Part shown: positions 12,900-35,942 of the stretch, in pieces
Layout of the letters: each line of letters begins with the position of its first letter
Position numbering within the stretch: the stretch's first letter is position 1
Assembly: GCA_030268105.1 (NCBI GenBank)
Contig: BSDZ01000017.1
Coordinates: 1,302,001-1,366,000 of the forward strand
DNA: 64,000 bases
DNA from: Volvox africanus
Lineage: Eukaryota > Chlorophyta > Chlorophyceae > Chlamydomonadales > Volvocaceae
Reading direction: 5' to 3'
Notes under the pieces: model-generated
The model's input: the letters and a program-made list of their open reading frames with translations, nothing else
Told to the model about the DNA's origin: nothing
Database searches by the model: none
Position numbers and translations under genes: made by a program

Positions 12900-14292
12900 G
12901 CATTCGGGTTTTGCTTGGGGCGAGCTCGTTTGGCTGAGATTTTTGGTTTTCAGAAGAGTCTTTGCTTTGAGTCTTTTTCTGTCACTTGCTGCTAGGAACT
13001 TCTCGAGGTGCGTTTTATGACATGGTGTACCAGTTGGGATCTATAGCGATCCGTTCAGCAACAACCGTGTTGTTGCAGCTGTACTCGGCAGTACGCTATC
13101 GACCCGCGCTCGTCCAACTTGTAGTGCTATACGCGCGAGTATTTGTGCCAACTCCGGAGCAACCATTGAAGTCTTCTTTTGGCTATCGGATTCAATGTAG
13201 CAATTACTTTCTCGTTATAACGTCAGGCTTCCTAATGTCTGATAGTCTACATCTCAACAGGCTTAAAAATCCAGTCGTACCTTTGCTTGGGAGGGAGGTG
13301 TTTATTCGTGTGAATATACAATATGAATATATTACATTAGGTGTTGCTCTCGGAACAAAAGCCATTGCCATTTCTGTTACAGTTGCACTGTGCTAATGAA
13401 GGCCTAGGTCAACAACCGTGCTGAACAACAAAAACAAGATAGAAGGAAAGACTACGCACGCCAATAAATACAGCCCTGAGGACACGGGCTGAGGTAAGGC
13501 CCTTAGTTGAAACGCCTTACCTAGGCCTTAAGCCTAACTAACCCGGCTTCCTAACGCAAGCCCGCATTATCCTCATACCATTAAACTAATAAGTTTACGT
13601 ACCTGCTGGCATGTATGCAGTCGCTGCAGATTTATAACGAAGGCGCGGCAGTTATCTCCAGAAATACAAGTATTGTTTGTACACCACAGCTAACGAGCGT
13701 TCCCCGACTGCTATTTAGCAACGTTGTTGCGCCGAAGGTATACGTGCGGCGCGCGCCTGCTGCCGCCTTCCTTCAATGCGTACTTTGACCTACGTGCGTG
13801 GCGCTGCTTGTCTATAAAGAATGTAGCTATGAGCTAATAACCTTCGTTCGTAACCCTAATCACTGCTACTTGCGTGCGCGCTCTACGTACGTACCTTCAC
13901 CTTCCCTATTTTTGTCGCCTGCTAGCTATCTACGTAAATATTCTGCTGCTGCATGCATGCTCGCTAATAATATGTAATGCATGCATGACGACCCGCCCTA
14001 TCGTACGTCGACACCTGGCATGCAGCTGGTAGCTGTTTCGTTTTCCGTCTGATTCTCTTTTTTAGATTTGCGTATGTATATGTATGCATGAATGGTATTT
14101 CGTTACATGTACCCTTGTTTGCTCACCGATAGATAAACTGATTGCTGGCTGCAATCAACTAACGCTTGCGACGACGATGTTGCAACAGACTCCGCCCGAA
14201 CGTCGCAAGATAAGATGTGCCGACGAGCCTTAACGCCATCACCGTCATCGCCAGCCATGTGGTCGTCGTTCACTCCAGCCGCGGCTGCAGGG
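12900..14292. other. Stretch without a recognised gene; 5' flank of the galaxin-like gene
   Basis: No gene or clear LTR end is seen downstream of the copia remnant. The last few hundred bases precede the signal-peptide exon at 14293 and presumably hold its promoter and 5' UTR. An in-frame upstream ATG lies at 14215. Confidence 0.4.
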
Positions 14293-24738
<10,446 letters not shown>

Positions 24739-25591
24739 GTGGGTGGATGAGTATATGGAGTAGTAATGTAGTAGCCGTGCCCTCCGGAACGGAACGGTAG
24801 GTTGATATTGGAATGGATGCTATATGTGTAAGAGGCTGTATGTGTGTATACTTTCAGCACCCTAAACTTGCGTTTGTGAGCCGTACTAACTGTACGTATG
24901 ATTGCTGTGTGTATCGCGCATTATGTCAGGCAGGTGGCTGCTGAACTAGGACATATAATCTCTCTCTCTCTCTCTCTCTCTACATGTGTGTGTATGTCTG
25001 TGCGTGTGCGTGGTGAATATGTAAAGCAAAGCAAGGTCTGATCGGAAAACTTACACAGCTGACATCTCGGATACTACTGCCTGTACATGCATGCACATCT
25101 CAGCAGGATACTGCACTAGCTATGTATGAACGATGCATGTTTACATGTGTGTTTGCTTATGTGAGATAATTATTCCATATGTAAAATCATTATGTGGCGT
25201 CGTGACTACATATTTCAAGCTCATCACCCCTCTTTCGCTCCGTGCATGTATCTTGTGGCACGTACTCTTAACATTATACGGCACACGAAGCACGCTCAAA
25301 ATAAAACGTGCTGAAAACAATCACATATACACATATACATATAAACTTAGATGATCAGAAGATATATATGTATACATATCACATCTAATTCGAATAATAG
25401 CTTAACAAAGACGATTGTCATTGCAGTACGATTCGTGTTTTTATGTTATTTCGTATTGCAACTACGTACTCCTCTTCGCTAGCCAGTATCTGTCATCGAA
25501 CGCAAGCCAAGCACGAAGGCAAACGACTTCCTGACAGTCAAATCAACACAATCTACGAACCAACCTGTGCTCCCGTTATCACCCTATTCGA

Positions 25592-25633
25592 GTGCAACTT
25601 GCTGTAATGGAGTTGTCAAGTCGAAGTGCTGAT
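25592..25633 (+). pseudogene. Degenerate galaxin-type repeat exon
   Basis: TTGCTGTAATGGAGTTGTCAAG matches the start of the 84-bp exons in sequence and frame (CCNGVV, then K-S-K-C). The acceptor AG is lost, about 15 bases in the middle are missing, and a TGA follows the next cysteine codon. It looks like an eleventh repeat exon in decay. A phase-compatible terminal exon starting at another AG just upstream would read in a different frame and is less convincing. Confidence 0.5.
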
Positions 25634-26349
25634 TGGATATATAAGAATGCTCTGCCGCTGGCAACAACCGTGCAAAATCTTGCTGCTAGCAAACTGCCAA
25701 CCTACCCCTAATGGTATGTTATTATCAGTCAACGCATCATCTGCTGCAGTTCATATACAGCGCCATGTATCCATGGCGGATGAACGCGAATGGATCGGGC
25801 AATCATATATTTGCATTCAGGATTTCAGGATAAGAGCGGTGATCCTCCGTATGTGACGACGTGCGATGGAGATAGCGGGTTAGTTGCTTGGGCGGGTTTG
25901 GGTGGGGCGGGTGTTCTAAACGGAATAATACCCTTTCATCGTTCTCCGTGCGTTAGATAGAATGTGTCAGATGGAATCCATCGACAAATCAAGGAACAGG
26001 GTTACTTACGTATGTATGCCATCTTCATAACGCTTATTCCGTAGCAACCACGCAGCAGGGCAACATCAATCGTTCCAATAGTTGAGCTGATGGTGATGAT
26101 GGTGATAATGATGGCAATAGTGATGGTGATGTTGCTAACACTCAATATTTTACCCAGCCAGAAAGGTTAATACATATGTAATCCAAGCAAGCCTATACTC
26201 CACCAATCTACCCCTGACACCTACCTTCCTACATACCCTACATGGGTGCACACGCCCTACAAATGTTTCCCTAATGATTTATTATGCATGGATCCATGTA
26301 AATGGTCAACGTAAATATAGCATGCGCGTCAGGACAGACAGACAAAGCC

Positions 26350-26447
26350 GCGTACGTGTTTGCCCCCGCACTGTATTGTGGTCCGGCCCAGTCAGGGCCC
26401 CCGGTGCTTGTTATGTCCTTTCAGGGCAACTCGCCAACAGTGCAACA
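26350..26447 (-). repeat. Inverted fragment of the putative copia LTR family
   Basis: Read on the minus strand it begins TGTTGCACTGTTGGCGAGTT and continues with CAAGCACCGGGGGCCCTGAC, matching the block at 22197. Confidence 0.65.
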
Positions 26448-28098
26448 TCCTAATTTATATCTAGCTTCTGTTATCAGTTGCTATACGTATGTATTGTAGT
26501 GGCTCTACCTATTGACAAGCTATGTATTTTATAGGTATCCGTATTGGGTTGTTGCCAGATACACTTGTACGTGTTATTAGTTGGATTGCACGAGCGAGTT
26601 ACTTGGCTGATGATGATAACCGATGATGGCTGCTGTGGAGTTCGTTCGTTTCCCCTTCCTTATCATCACGATGAGAAGTAATAAGTGTTGTATTACAGTT
26701 CGATTATCGGCTATGCATGGGTCGATGCGACTTTACAAGGCGATAAACGAACGCAATATATGCATTCCAGTAATCAATATATTTGCGTATATTTAGCTAG
26801 TTTTGCATGTCATGCATTTCGACTTGTCGCCTCGCAATGCCAGCTGCATCACTCATGCGCCCGCCAAGCGAACGCTCGACTTGGCTGGAGAGTCTAGGGC
26901 GCATGGCAGAATATTGGCATGGCTTGTCATGTAATAGTATTTGATATATTATTACCTCATTGCTAGCATGATCATTGTGCGATGAAAAGTGTGAAGGTTG
27001 CAGTGGTTGATCGCCAACCGAATATCGCTATTCGGTCTCTTGCATCTTGTGAATGCCGTGAAGGTTTATTTATTGATATACACGGATATCAACTCTACCC
27101 GTAAGGGTTGATCACACTTAGGATCGACGGACTGGTGTGAGTTGTACCGTGAACCGATATGGCGAGTATAACAGATGCGAGGACGGCCGAGTAGAATAGA
27201 GAACTATTTGGACTCTATGCTAAATAAGTATGCGAATGCTTATTTAAATTGTTGCTATTAGTAGCCGCTCTATTATTACACTATCGGCCAGAGCGAAGCC
27301 CGAGCTTCACTGTCAGCCGTGTGATGATCATCGGTCATCGGTTCTAACGGCCAATCACATCGCACTCGCCTGTCAATTGCTGTAAGTTGGATCTTTCCTT
27401 GCTCCTAAGTCTTCCGCTGCCTGTTTCATCGCCTCTGGGTGCTTTGCTGTCCCATAAGCACACTAGCGCTAGCACCTAACACTGAGAACTACAGATAATC
27501 GCATGAGCAACGAAGGAGAGATACAACAATAAGCAGGAGTTTGTTTGCTTACTTCTAGACGCATCTTAAAGATCCAGCACAGCTGGCCAGTTGTCATATG
27601 GCGACCGAGCCGGAAAATGAAATGTGCTGCTAGCTCGAAAATTGCTTGTACGGACGGCGGGCTTTCCACTTATCTCGTTTGTATACGAGCCTAGATGCAC
27701 GGATTTAAAGGTGGACGATATCGTGAGCATGCATACCATATCAGCGGTATGTAATATATAGTACTTATTCTTGATATATCCATGTATATATGTGCTTGAT
27801 ATATCCATGTATATATTGCTTGCTCTCTAAACATACATACACGCGAAATGCAAGCATGATGCCTAAAACCAGCAGCCACTTGCCTTTCAATAACTCGTCT
27901 AGACAAATTTCAACCAGTGGGATCAAACTCCAGCGAGTCTAGCAGCGATAGTGTCATACTTGCAGCATGCATGCAACCCGTTGGAGAATGCTCCAATAAA
28001 CCCTTAATAATAATCACTACGTACCCATATCATAGCATCGATAGAGGGTAAAGCCATGGGGATACTTCCGTAGCAACGTCTGTGTTTTGGGAGGCTGC

Positions 28099-28210
28099 CT
28101 ATAGTTGGACTATTGTCAGAAATAGCCGATAAAACTATATCCAACCAATAGACGATTCTTTTAGACGATAATAACATCGACTATAGTATGAGACTATAGT
28201 CCAACTATAG
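28099..28210. repeat. 112-bp foldback element rich in CTATAG
   Basis: CTATAGTTGGACTAT at 28099-28113 is exactly inverted at 28196-28210. The interior and right flank hold several further CTATAG and ACTATAG palindromes up to about 28280. The layout suggests a small MITE or foldback element; no target duplication is evident. Confidence 0.75.
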
Positions 28211-28294
28211 AAAGGGACTTTCAGCTATAGTCGTCATAGCTATCGTCGATGCCAGCTATAGCTGATCAAACTATAGTTTGCAGCGGTCGGCGGG

Positions 28295-29021
28295 GGTTGT
28301 ACTGGATTGCAAGCATGTGAGAGCTTGTAATGGCCAAACGACCAAGCGGACTGCGACGTCCGAAAATTCCAGGGTGGTCCTTGTTGCCATATGTTGTCGG
28401 TGTGGGGGCTTGTCCACATGTCCACATGCTTCAAGGATTTATTAGATGTATATTAATGGGACTTCCTTGATGGCCATATCCATATCATACCGTAATCCGG
28501 ACGGGGTTCATCTGTTGACCTCCGTCTTCAGAATGGATCATCCTGCTTTGCCCGATTTGTGTCAAGCAAAAACCCGTTGCATTTGTACACCTGTGATGAT
28601 ATCTTTTCCAACCAGGCTCAACTCAAATTACAGAAGAATTTTCAACGTCAGATCAAGATTGAGATTCAAAGGAGTATCATTGCTACTTCCGTTCGATGGG
28701 TAACTACATTAGTAGTGCAGCATCTGCCAATATCATCTGCGCGACACAATCCATCCTTTCATGTTCCGTGCCTAGTTTTTATCAACATACAGAACATGCC
28801 TTATTACCGGGAATCATAGATAGTGATAACACGGTAAAAGGCAACAGGTGACATAGCTTCTTTACCTAGATCGCCCACGGTTCCTGGGTTCACGGGCCAC
28901 GGGTTCACGCCTCTCATCTCGGCACCAGTGGGGAAGTGATGCCACATATCTTCGCAACGCCTCTCAACCCCTCGGAGGGATTTTTGCTCATCAGCGTTCC
29001 TTAAGCGCCAACTACACTTCC
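28295..29021 (-). other. 3' flank of the helicase gene, duplicated at 7763-8485
   Basis: This block is nearly identical to 7763-8485. On the minus strand TGTAA, the usual green-algal poly(A) signal, occurs at 28632-28628, about 390 bases after the helicase stop, so the proximal part is probably the 3' UTR. The plus-strand open frames here are shadows. Confidence 0.55.
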
Positions 29022-32000
29022 CTATTCGGGTAGGGAATGTAGCGGCATACCCTTCTGGTTGCGATCAATGATTTCCCTCGCCAGGGGGACCTGCCGGCCA
29101 AGCACCAGGCTGCTCACGGTACCTCGGCCGCCCGCGCCACGTGCCGTACGGCCCACACGTCGAACATACTCGGAGGGATCACGGGGAAAGTCGAACAGTA
29201 CGACATGTTCGCAGTACAGGACGTCAATGCCTGCGGTGCGTTGTAAGAAGCGGAGGACGGGGGACGGAAGAGGAAGGATAGTAAATTTCAAGGGCGATGA
29301 GGGCGATGAAGCTGTTGAGACACTGGCTACGCCACGTGGTACGGGAGGGGGGTATCCTTGACGGCCAATCAATGGATGGGCAAGAGGCCGACGCAACTTG
29401 GCATGTTTGACGGCTACCTCGTCACAAAGGTGTCTATCCACACGCAAATCCAGTCCCTGAGTTCTAAACCTACCTCGGGAAGTACGGTCCGTCGCCACCA
29501 GGATGAGGGCCGCCTGCCCCTCCCCATCGCCCTCCTTCTGCTCGTTTTCCCCGGGGATCATTACTTCGGCTTCCGTCGCGGGTTGCCCCTGCCCCTGCCC
29601 CTGCCCCTGGGTCTGCTGTTCCTTCCCCTTAGTCAGCGACAAAGGCTTAACGGGCTTCAGAAACTCCGCCATGGCATCAGCACGGAGGTCGTCACGAATG
29701 GCCTCATGATACGGCAAAACCCTGGATGCACACGATGTACGGCATACGAAGGGGACCGAGAAGGATTACTACTTTCCTTATTTGGGTTGGTTTAGGCTGC
29801 CACAAGGACACAGAGCCGCCTTTTGTGCCTTATGCCGCCATATGCTGCCTTATTGTGAGTCTAAGCATGCTTCTATATAATTATTCTGTGATGCGTACAC
29901 GAACTTGTCTTACCTGGTCGAACATCAACATCGCACTTCTCACACTTATGCATTGACCATGCAAACATTGATGTAATGATATAGCAAATACTTTTATGTA
30001 TTGAATTACACCAATTACTGCTAATCAACTACGTATGCCGGCTTAATCCGCGCTTTCATCAGTTTGTCGCAATAATAGTTGTGATGGCAGCACCACGCGT
30101 ATAATACCGATCTCACACATTTTTCAATGCATGATTATGCAAATATATACAGATATAATTAATGGTCACAATTCGTTCAATTACGGGTCAGTGATCTTGC
30201 CAGGTCACATTGACCGACGCATCAACGATGATCGAGCCATAATACAACAAGCAGAACATCCAAGTAGCACGCGGTTGGTTGGTTTGACGCTCATTTTGGC
30301 CAGAGATGCGGAGAAATTCGTGCAGACATGCAGTTTGTGCCAGCGCAACAAGGCTTTGTCGGGTAAGGGTACGAGTTGTTGCAACCTGTTGCAATCTTTG
30401 CCTGTCCCGGATGCGCCTTGGGAAAGTGTTTCCATGGACTTTGTTTCCTGTCGAGCGGTTAACAGCGTCGTTAAGCGCAAATTCTGCCGTGGTCAGATAA
30501 GTATCTCAAATGAGAGGTGTGCGACCAGCAAAGTTGCGCAACATGTCACCCAATGTGCGGTTTGTGCGTTCGGTTGGTCCATCAGACTGCGGTGGTATGC
30601 CGTGCTCAGGTTATACTAACCAGCTGGCAGAGTACTTCCCAAAACTTAGACGTGAATGGACCTCCACGGTCCAAAACCACGTTTTTAGGAACGCCATGCA
30701 ACTGAACCGCATTACGGAAAAAGAAGCGTGCCATTTGCTCAGCAGTGCAGAGGACGAGTGCAAGGCGCTAGGTGAACCGTTTTAGTCAAACGGTCGACTG
30801 TGACGAGCACCGAGTCCTATCCCCCCTCAGTTTTGGGCAGCACGACTACTGCTTGTGACCATGTATGGGAGCGAGAGATAGCTTGATGTTGGGATGTTGC
30901 AATCCCACCCCTTACCCGTCGATGATATGAAGCATGTAAATGAAGTGCACCTGGCCTCCGGCAAGTTGGATGAAATCCGCAGGTATCGCTCCGTAGCTCT
31001 AACACGCCCCACAACCCGCCATGGGCTGAAATAACGACGTCCGTTGCGCATTTCGAGCCAACCTACAACTCCTAGAAGCAACCTAGTAGCTTACAAAAAT
31101 GATAAGTACAAAACTTTTCCCCATTAAGAATTGGATTTGTAGTAGATTTTTACAGTCTACCTTTCTATCAATTCAGGCCCTCTTGGCTTTACTCCACCGC
31201 TCACGTATCCCTAGCCACCCACCTGTACTTGCGCTGTTGGGGATCAGCACGGGCAAGGAAGTTCTCCACGTCACGGCACGCGTCGATCTTGTTGCAGAAC
31301 ACAATGGTGCGTAGGGCGCGGTGTCGGTCCAAAAGCCCCTTCAGAGCCTGTCCGTCCGAAGCCAGGGGATTGCGAGCACGGTTGCCGATATGGCTGCTCC
31401 TGCCGTTCAATGCCGTACTCACACATGGTCGTACACACGAACACTTTGGGACCGACGAGGTGCGAAGGTATGAAGGGCAAGAAACTGTTTAGTTCGTCCA
31501 TTGAGTTGCAGTACCGCGGGAGGGGCCTCTTGCGCCAACCACCCTGGTATTCTGAATATCTGTTCCCTTCTTCATTCGGCAACCACAGCCATATAATCAC
31601 TTATCTCATCCCCAATCTCACCTCCACCCCGCTTCACCCTGATAGGGCCCACCTCCACCCCACTCCACCCGGATAGGGCCCACCTCCAGCTTGCGTTTGC
31701 GCCCGCTCTCCTCCGTCACCTCATCACCGCCGCTGCAGTCGACCAGCTCCTCCACCAACCCTGTAACCCACAACCCAACCATCAACACACATACAAACAC
31801 TTGAAGACGGCGGTTGTGGCGAACAGGCAAGAGCGTGGCCCCTTTAAACACCAGCCATGTGCAGCACGAACCCGTGAGTCTGTGTCCTTGACAGCCTCTA
31901 TCTGCCCTCTCCGGCCCCATTCCGCGATGCTATGCTATGCGATGCAATGCTATGCAGTTCAGGTTCTTACGTCAAGGCGCAAACCGCTCCTCCTCACCCG

Positions 32001-32298
32001 CCTTCCACCACGCCCCACACCACGTCCCCCCCTCACCCGCGGCAGTGCGGTGCAGTCCGGGTCCGAACACTGTCTGCAGCCCCGGCCAGACCTCCCGCAG
32101 CTCCGCAAACACGTGTTGCGGCAAAGTGGCGGTCACCGTCACAAAGCGGAGTGAGAGCGGGGCGGCAGCACGGAGAGGTGCCACCTGGGAGGCGAAGTCA
32201 GCTTGGGCGCCTGAAGGGTTGAGGAGAGTCCGGGGAGATTGTGGACGCAAGGGGGTAACCGGGCAACAAAATGTGACCACCATATAGATAAGACATCA

Positions 32299-32391
<93 letters not shown>

Positions 32392-35300
32392 CTCTATCAG
32401 GGGGCTTCCCCACCCAGGGGCGCCCCCTTCGGCACGTCCACCCACCCATTAGTACATCCGCCTCGTCCATCACCAGCATGCGGCAGTCTGTCAGCTCCAG
32501 GGAGCCCCTCTCCAGGTGCTGTTGCAGCCTCCCTGGAGTGGCCACCAAGAGGTCTACGCCTTCCGACAGCAGCTCCTGTTGATCGCAAATTGCGTCAAAG
32601 ACACGAGGGTAGCTCAAGACTTCCTCGTTAAGGCACCACGGCACCATGCATTTGACACACACACAGAGAGAGAGAGAGAGAAAGAGAGCAAATATATGAC
32701 CTTTTGCAAAATCAGTTTTGTGGGGCTTGCTGCAATACAGAGAATGTCCGAGGCGGTGGTAGCTCTTGAAAACAAAAGCTTGTAGACGATTTTTTCGGCA
32801 TGTAAGCTTTGTTTCAATGGATGCCGCATCACGCAGTAGCACTAACACCCAGTACTACTACTAACACCCAGTACGACTCAACGGCACCTGTCCTGCCATG
32901 CGTTTTCAGGCGGTCCTTGCTCCACACCTCCACAGTCCAGACCCCTGCGTTAAACTTCCACTGAAACCTCGTCCACGTCCATGCCCAGACGCACGCCCAA
33001 CGCCATGCCTTCTGACTCCGCACACCTTTTGCGTTCGGAAGCTCGCTGCCCGGGCCTTATCGTCCTTCTGGCCACCTGTAAAAGCCGCTGTACGGCAGCG
33101 AAGTCCCGCGCCGCTGAGAGCCCGGGCGACACGAAGAACTTGCTGTACGAGCTCTGGTAGCGGATTTTCACAGGGTTCAGGTTGCAGCAGAGCGGGGAAG
33201 GGTAGGATAGTCGGTTAGCAGCCAATAAGCTTAAGTATTGGCTAGAAGCTTGAGCTGGGCCTCATCTCCCCACCTCACGACTTACCCACAGTGGGCGCCA
33301 CCACGATGCCCCGGGGACGCTTAGGTCGGGTCACCCGGGTCCCCGCCGCCGCTTCCTCACACCGAAGTGCCTGTGAGTGGGAGCGAGAAGCGATACGCAT
33401 AAACGCCCACAGCCACATTTGCAGGCAGTAGGCCAGCCAGCCAGACGGGTAGATAGACATGCAAATAGGTATTCAGGTAGATAGACATGCAAAGAAGTAG
33501 GTAGATAGGTAGAGACATAGAAAGACTCATACTCTCCCCGACGACGTTTAAGGAGCGTACAAGACAAAGCACATATCGGAAGTCGAGTTACTACCAGCCA
33601 CAAGCCCATAGCAGATCGTTTACCCCTTCATTTTCAAGGGGCCCTCGCCCCCTCACTCATCACTTGCCCAGCTGTCATCAGCCACCCGTGTCCACCCGTG
33701 TCCGTCGCATTCGTTTCATCGTTTGTGGTTCATCAACGCGAGGGGCGCTCTCATCCAGGGTGTCATCTCTGGACACCTTGGAAGTTCAAGATTACGCGTT
33801 GTGTTTACTTACTATCAAATGATTGCAAAATTTTCATTCTGTTGAAGCCCTATTATTTGGGGGCTTTTTTTATATCGATCCAGCAGGATCGACACAGCTG
33901 AGGCACTAACATTCCGATCCACGTTTCCATTCCCTCTCTCCGTCCCAAAACCCCTCCCCCCAAACCTGCGCGCTTGCCCGCTAAGCACCGTTCATCCACA
34001 AGCATGGCTCCCCTTCCACAGGCCACAGCACTCAGCCTTTCCCCTTCAAAACCCAGATATGTGCTTCCGCTCGAGTGCATCGCTCGATACCTCCCTACAC
34101 ACTTACCTGCATCAGCGGCAGCAAATATGCCAGCGTCTTGCCGCTGCCTGCTTGGTCAGCAAGGACCAACGGCGGGAGGCGGTGAGGCTGCTGTTCAGAT
34201 ACTGAGCTGGTTCCGGAGCTGCCTCCCGGCCGGTCGCACAGCGCGGAGAGCGCCAGTGCCTGGGTTACGGTTGCAGGGACACACAAAGTTTTATACTTCG
34301 AGCCAGGGTCGGTCGGTCGGTTTAGGGGACCCCAAAAAAACTCTAACGACATCTTCAGGAAATCACATTCCTACACCCCCCCTTGCTCGAGCATGTAGTC
34401 ATTCTCTTAGCACTTTCTGTTGGCTGTAAATGTAATTTATTACAAGGTTAGCACGTTGACCTGAATTTGAACAGAAAGAAATTCTAAAACGGTCTGATAC
34501 AAGGGGGCTGTGAGCGCCCCTGGCGACTGACAACGCGCCGTGGAGGATGATGCAGACCCGCGCTGGAACCCGGGGAGTCTTATGAGGAGTTGACAGTGAA
34601 TACAAGGTGTACGAAATCCTTTTGAAGTTGCCGTACGGTATCCTGATATTTATCCACTGACCTGAATATGCGAGGGTCGCGCGAAGCCCAGGCCTTTTAG
34701 TGCCGACGCCACGTCCTCATCAACGCCCAGCTGCCGCCAGCTGCTGCCCGCGAAGAACGTACCCTTATCGCCTTCATCCACTCGTACAATCGGCAGATCG
34801 TAGGGCAAAGGGCGATTTCCAGTATTGGAGCCTGGTGGCCGTGCAACGGGGACGGATGGAGTAGTGTCGACGTCCGCCTGGGTGTCCACCTGGGTGGCAG
34901 CGCCGACACCGATGCCACGCACTGCGGGACGCCGCTCACGGCGTTCGTCACGGATGTCGCGGTCCTCATAGTCCCGCACTTGCCCCTTCTGACGCCGGCT
35001 GCCGTCGTCCCACCGGTCTTCAAATCGGTCATTGGCCCGGCGGCGCTCGTCCAAGCTGTCACGGTCGCCGTTCCTATCACCCCGCCGCACACGATGCCCC
35101 CCAATTCCACGCTCGCCGTGGTCGTTGCCGCGCCCGCCACCATACCCTCGGTCCTCCAAGCCCCTTCGCCGGCTGCCCTCGCCATCAGCACCATCGCGGC
35201 GGCCGTAGCCGCCCGCCCGCCCACCCCTGAAGCGGCGATTGCCACTGCTGTAACTATCACGATGGAAATCCATTTCATTGCTGTTGCCCAAGCGGCGCTC

Positions 35301-35942
35301 GCGGCCGCTAGTGCTGGGCCCTTCGCCGCTGTCCTCATCCGCAGAGGAAAAAAGCCGCCGCTCGCGTCGCTGGTATCCACTGTTCCTTTGCCGGACCCCG
35401 TCGTTCCCATCTTCATCATCATTGTATCCACGTGCTGGTGGTGGTTGCCAATCTGGGTCAGCGAGGTCCTCTGCCGGAACATTGCCGTACGCACGGCGGG
35501 TTCCCTTGGGGTACAGCTTGCGGCCGAAAACTTCAGATGTATCCGCTTTGTCGTTGGAGTCCTTTTTCCATCTGCCGGCTCGCTGACCGTCAGCTGGAGC
35601 CCCAACAGCCCTGCGCAAAATGTCACGAACTTGCTTTTCCAATGCTTGACCGTGAAATTAGTTATCTTAGGGTAATGAATAATTATCAGCACGAAAGTTG
35701 TTTATACATGAACTTATAGCGGTCATGATGCGAAGCTATTTTGCCTGCATCGGAGGCACGCGGCGGCGCAAAATGTGTCCCGGAGCTCAATTCTGCCCTG
35801 ACCTGGCCACTAGTAGTAACGATGGCGATATTGTAGAGTAATGGATACATGATTCTGGCCCCCCACGGCGCGAGGTCGTAGTAGCCGGCCTGCGGAAAGG
35901 AAACCGACGGCGCAAATAATCAGTTGCGATTTGAAAAATCAT
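29022..35942 (-). CDS. RH50: RH50-type plastid DEAD-box RNA helicase, complete, 11 exons, 805 aa
   Basis: Exons: 35803-35942, 34662-35610, 34107-34259, 33286-33370, 33026-33153, 32446-32575, 32037-32210, 31684-31760, 31223-31347, 29474-29721, 29022-29230. Phases agree at all joins and total 2418 nt. Exon 1 is Arg/Ser/Thr-rich and looks like a transit peptide. Exon 2 carries a long Arg-Gly-Asp-rich low-complexity region, then the Q motif. Helicase motifs in order: I AGSGKT, Ia PTVELVQQ, GG FTGGQ, Ib ATPGRL, II DEAD, III TAT, IV TIVFCNK, V ATDRTSRGID, VI YVRRVGRTARGA. The C-terminal HVVLFDFPRDPSEYVRR and the ending resemble plant RH50, a chloroplast factor for 23S-4.5S rRNA maturation. The motif IV to V intron holds a scrambled Ty3 integrase fragment, and a broken partial copy lies at 7763-9778. 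Confidence 0.92.
30180..30830. mobile_element. Ty3/gypsy integrase remnant with an internal inversion
   Basis: The plus strand (about 30180-30450) encodes the end of the zinc-binding domain (FVQTCSLCQRNKALSGKG) and the start of the core (LPVPDAPWESVSMDFV). The following segment (about 30830 down to 30450) encodes the rest of the core on the minus strand: VLVTVDRLTKTVHLAP, then after frame damage AYHPQSDGPTERTNRTLGD and AEFALNDAVN. The two halves therefore face each other. Stops and frameshifts abound. It lies in the helicase intron between the motif IV and motif V exons. Confidence 0.85.
31620..31690. repeat. 30-bp minisatellite, about two copies, in a helicase intron
   Basis: This is the same unit as at 9391-9475, adjacent to the end of the exon 31684-31760. 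It has fewer copies than the duplicate. Confidence 0.8.
32300..32390. repeat. Compound (TC)n(TA)n microsatellite in a helicase intron
   Basis: About 20 TC units pass into about 23 TA units between the motif III and motif II exons. The corresponding place in the partial duplicate (near 9590) lacks the run, so it expanded in, or was lost from, one copy. Confidence 0.95.

Larger units (their letters stand above)
24739..28098. other. Repeat-rich stretch without a recognised gene
   Basis: It holds a short CT run near 24960, a GATGGT-type imperfect trinucleotide run near 26085-26130, the degenerate repeat exon at 25592 and an inverted LTR fragment at 26350-26447. No other gene is recognised. The missing 3' end of the galaxin-like gene may lie here. 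Confidence 0.45.

Noticed and set aside
32239..32848. Frames running through the TC/TA microsatellite in the helicase intron
   Set aside because: They fuse real exon sequence with microsatellite translation. The splice sites at 32446 and 32210 give the conserved protein instead.
34697..35692. Long frames overlapping helicase exon 2, including 34980-35675 on plus
   Set aside because: They are shadows of the GC-rich Arg/Gly/Asp-coding exon. The chosen frame joins both neighbours in phase and carries the Q motif.
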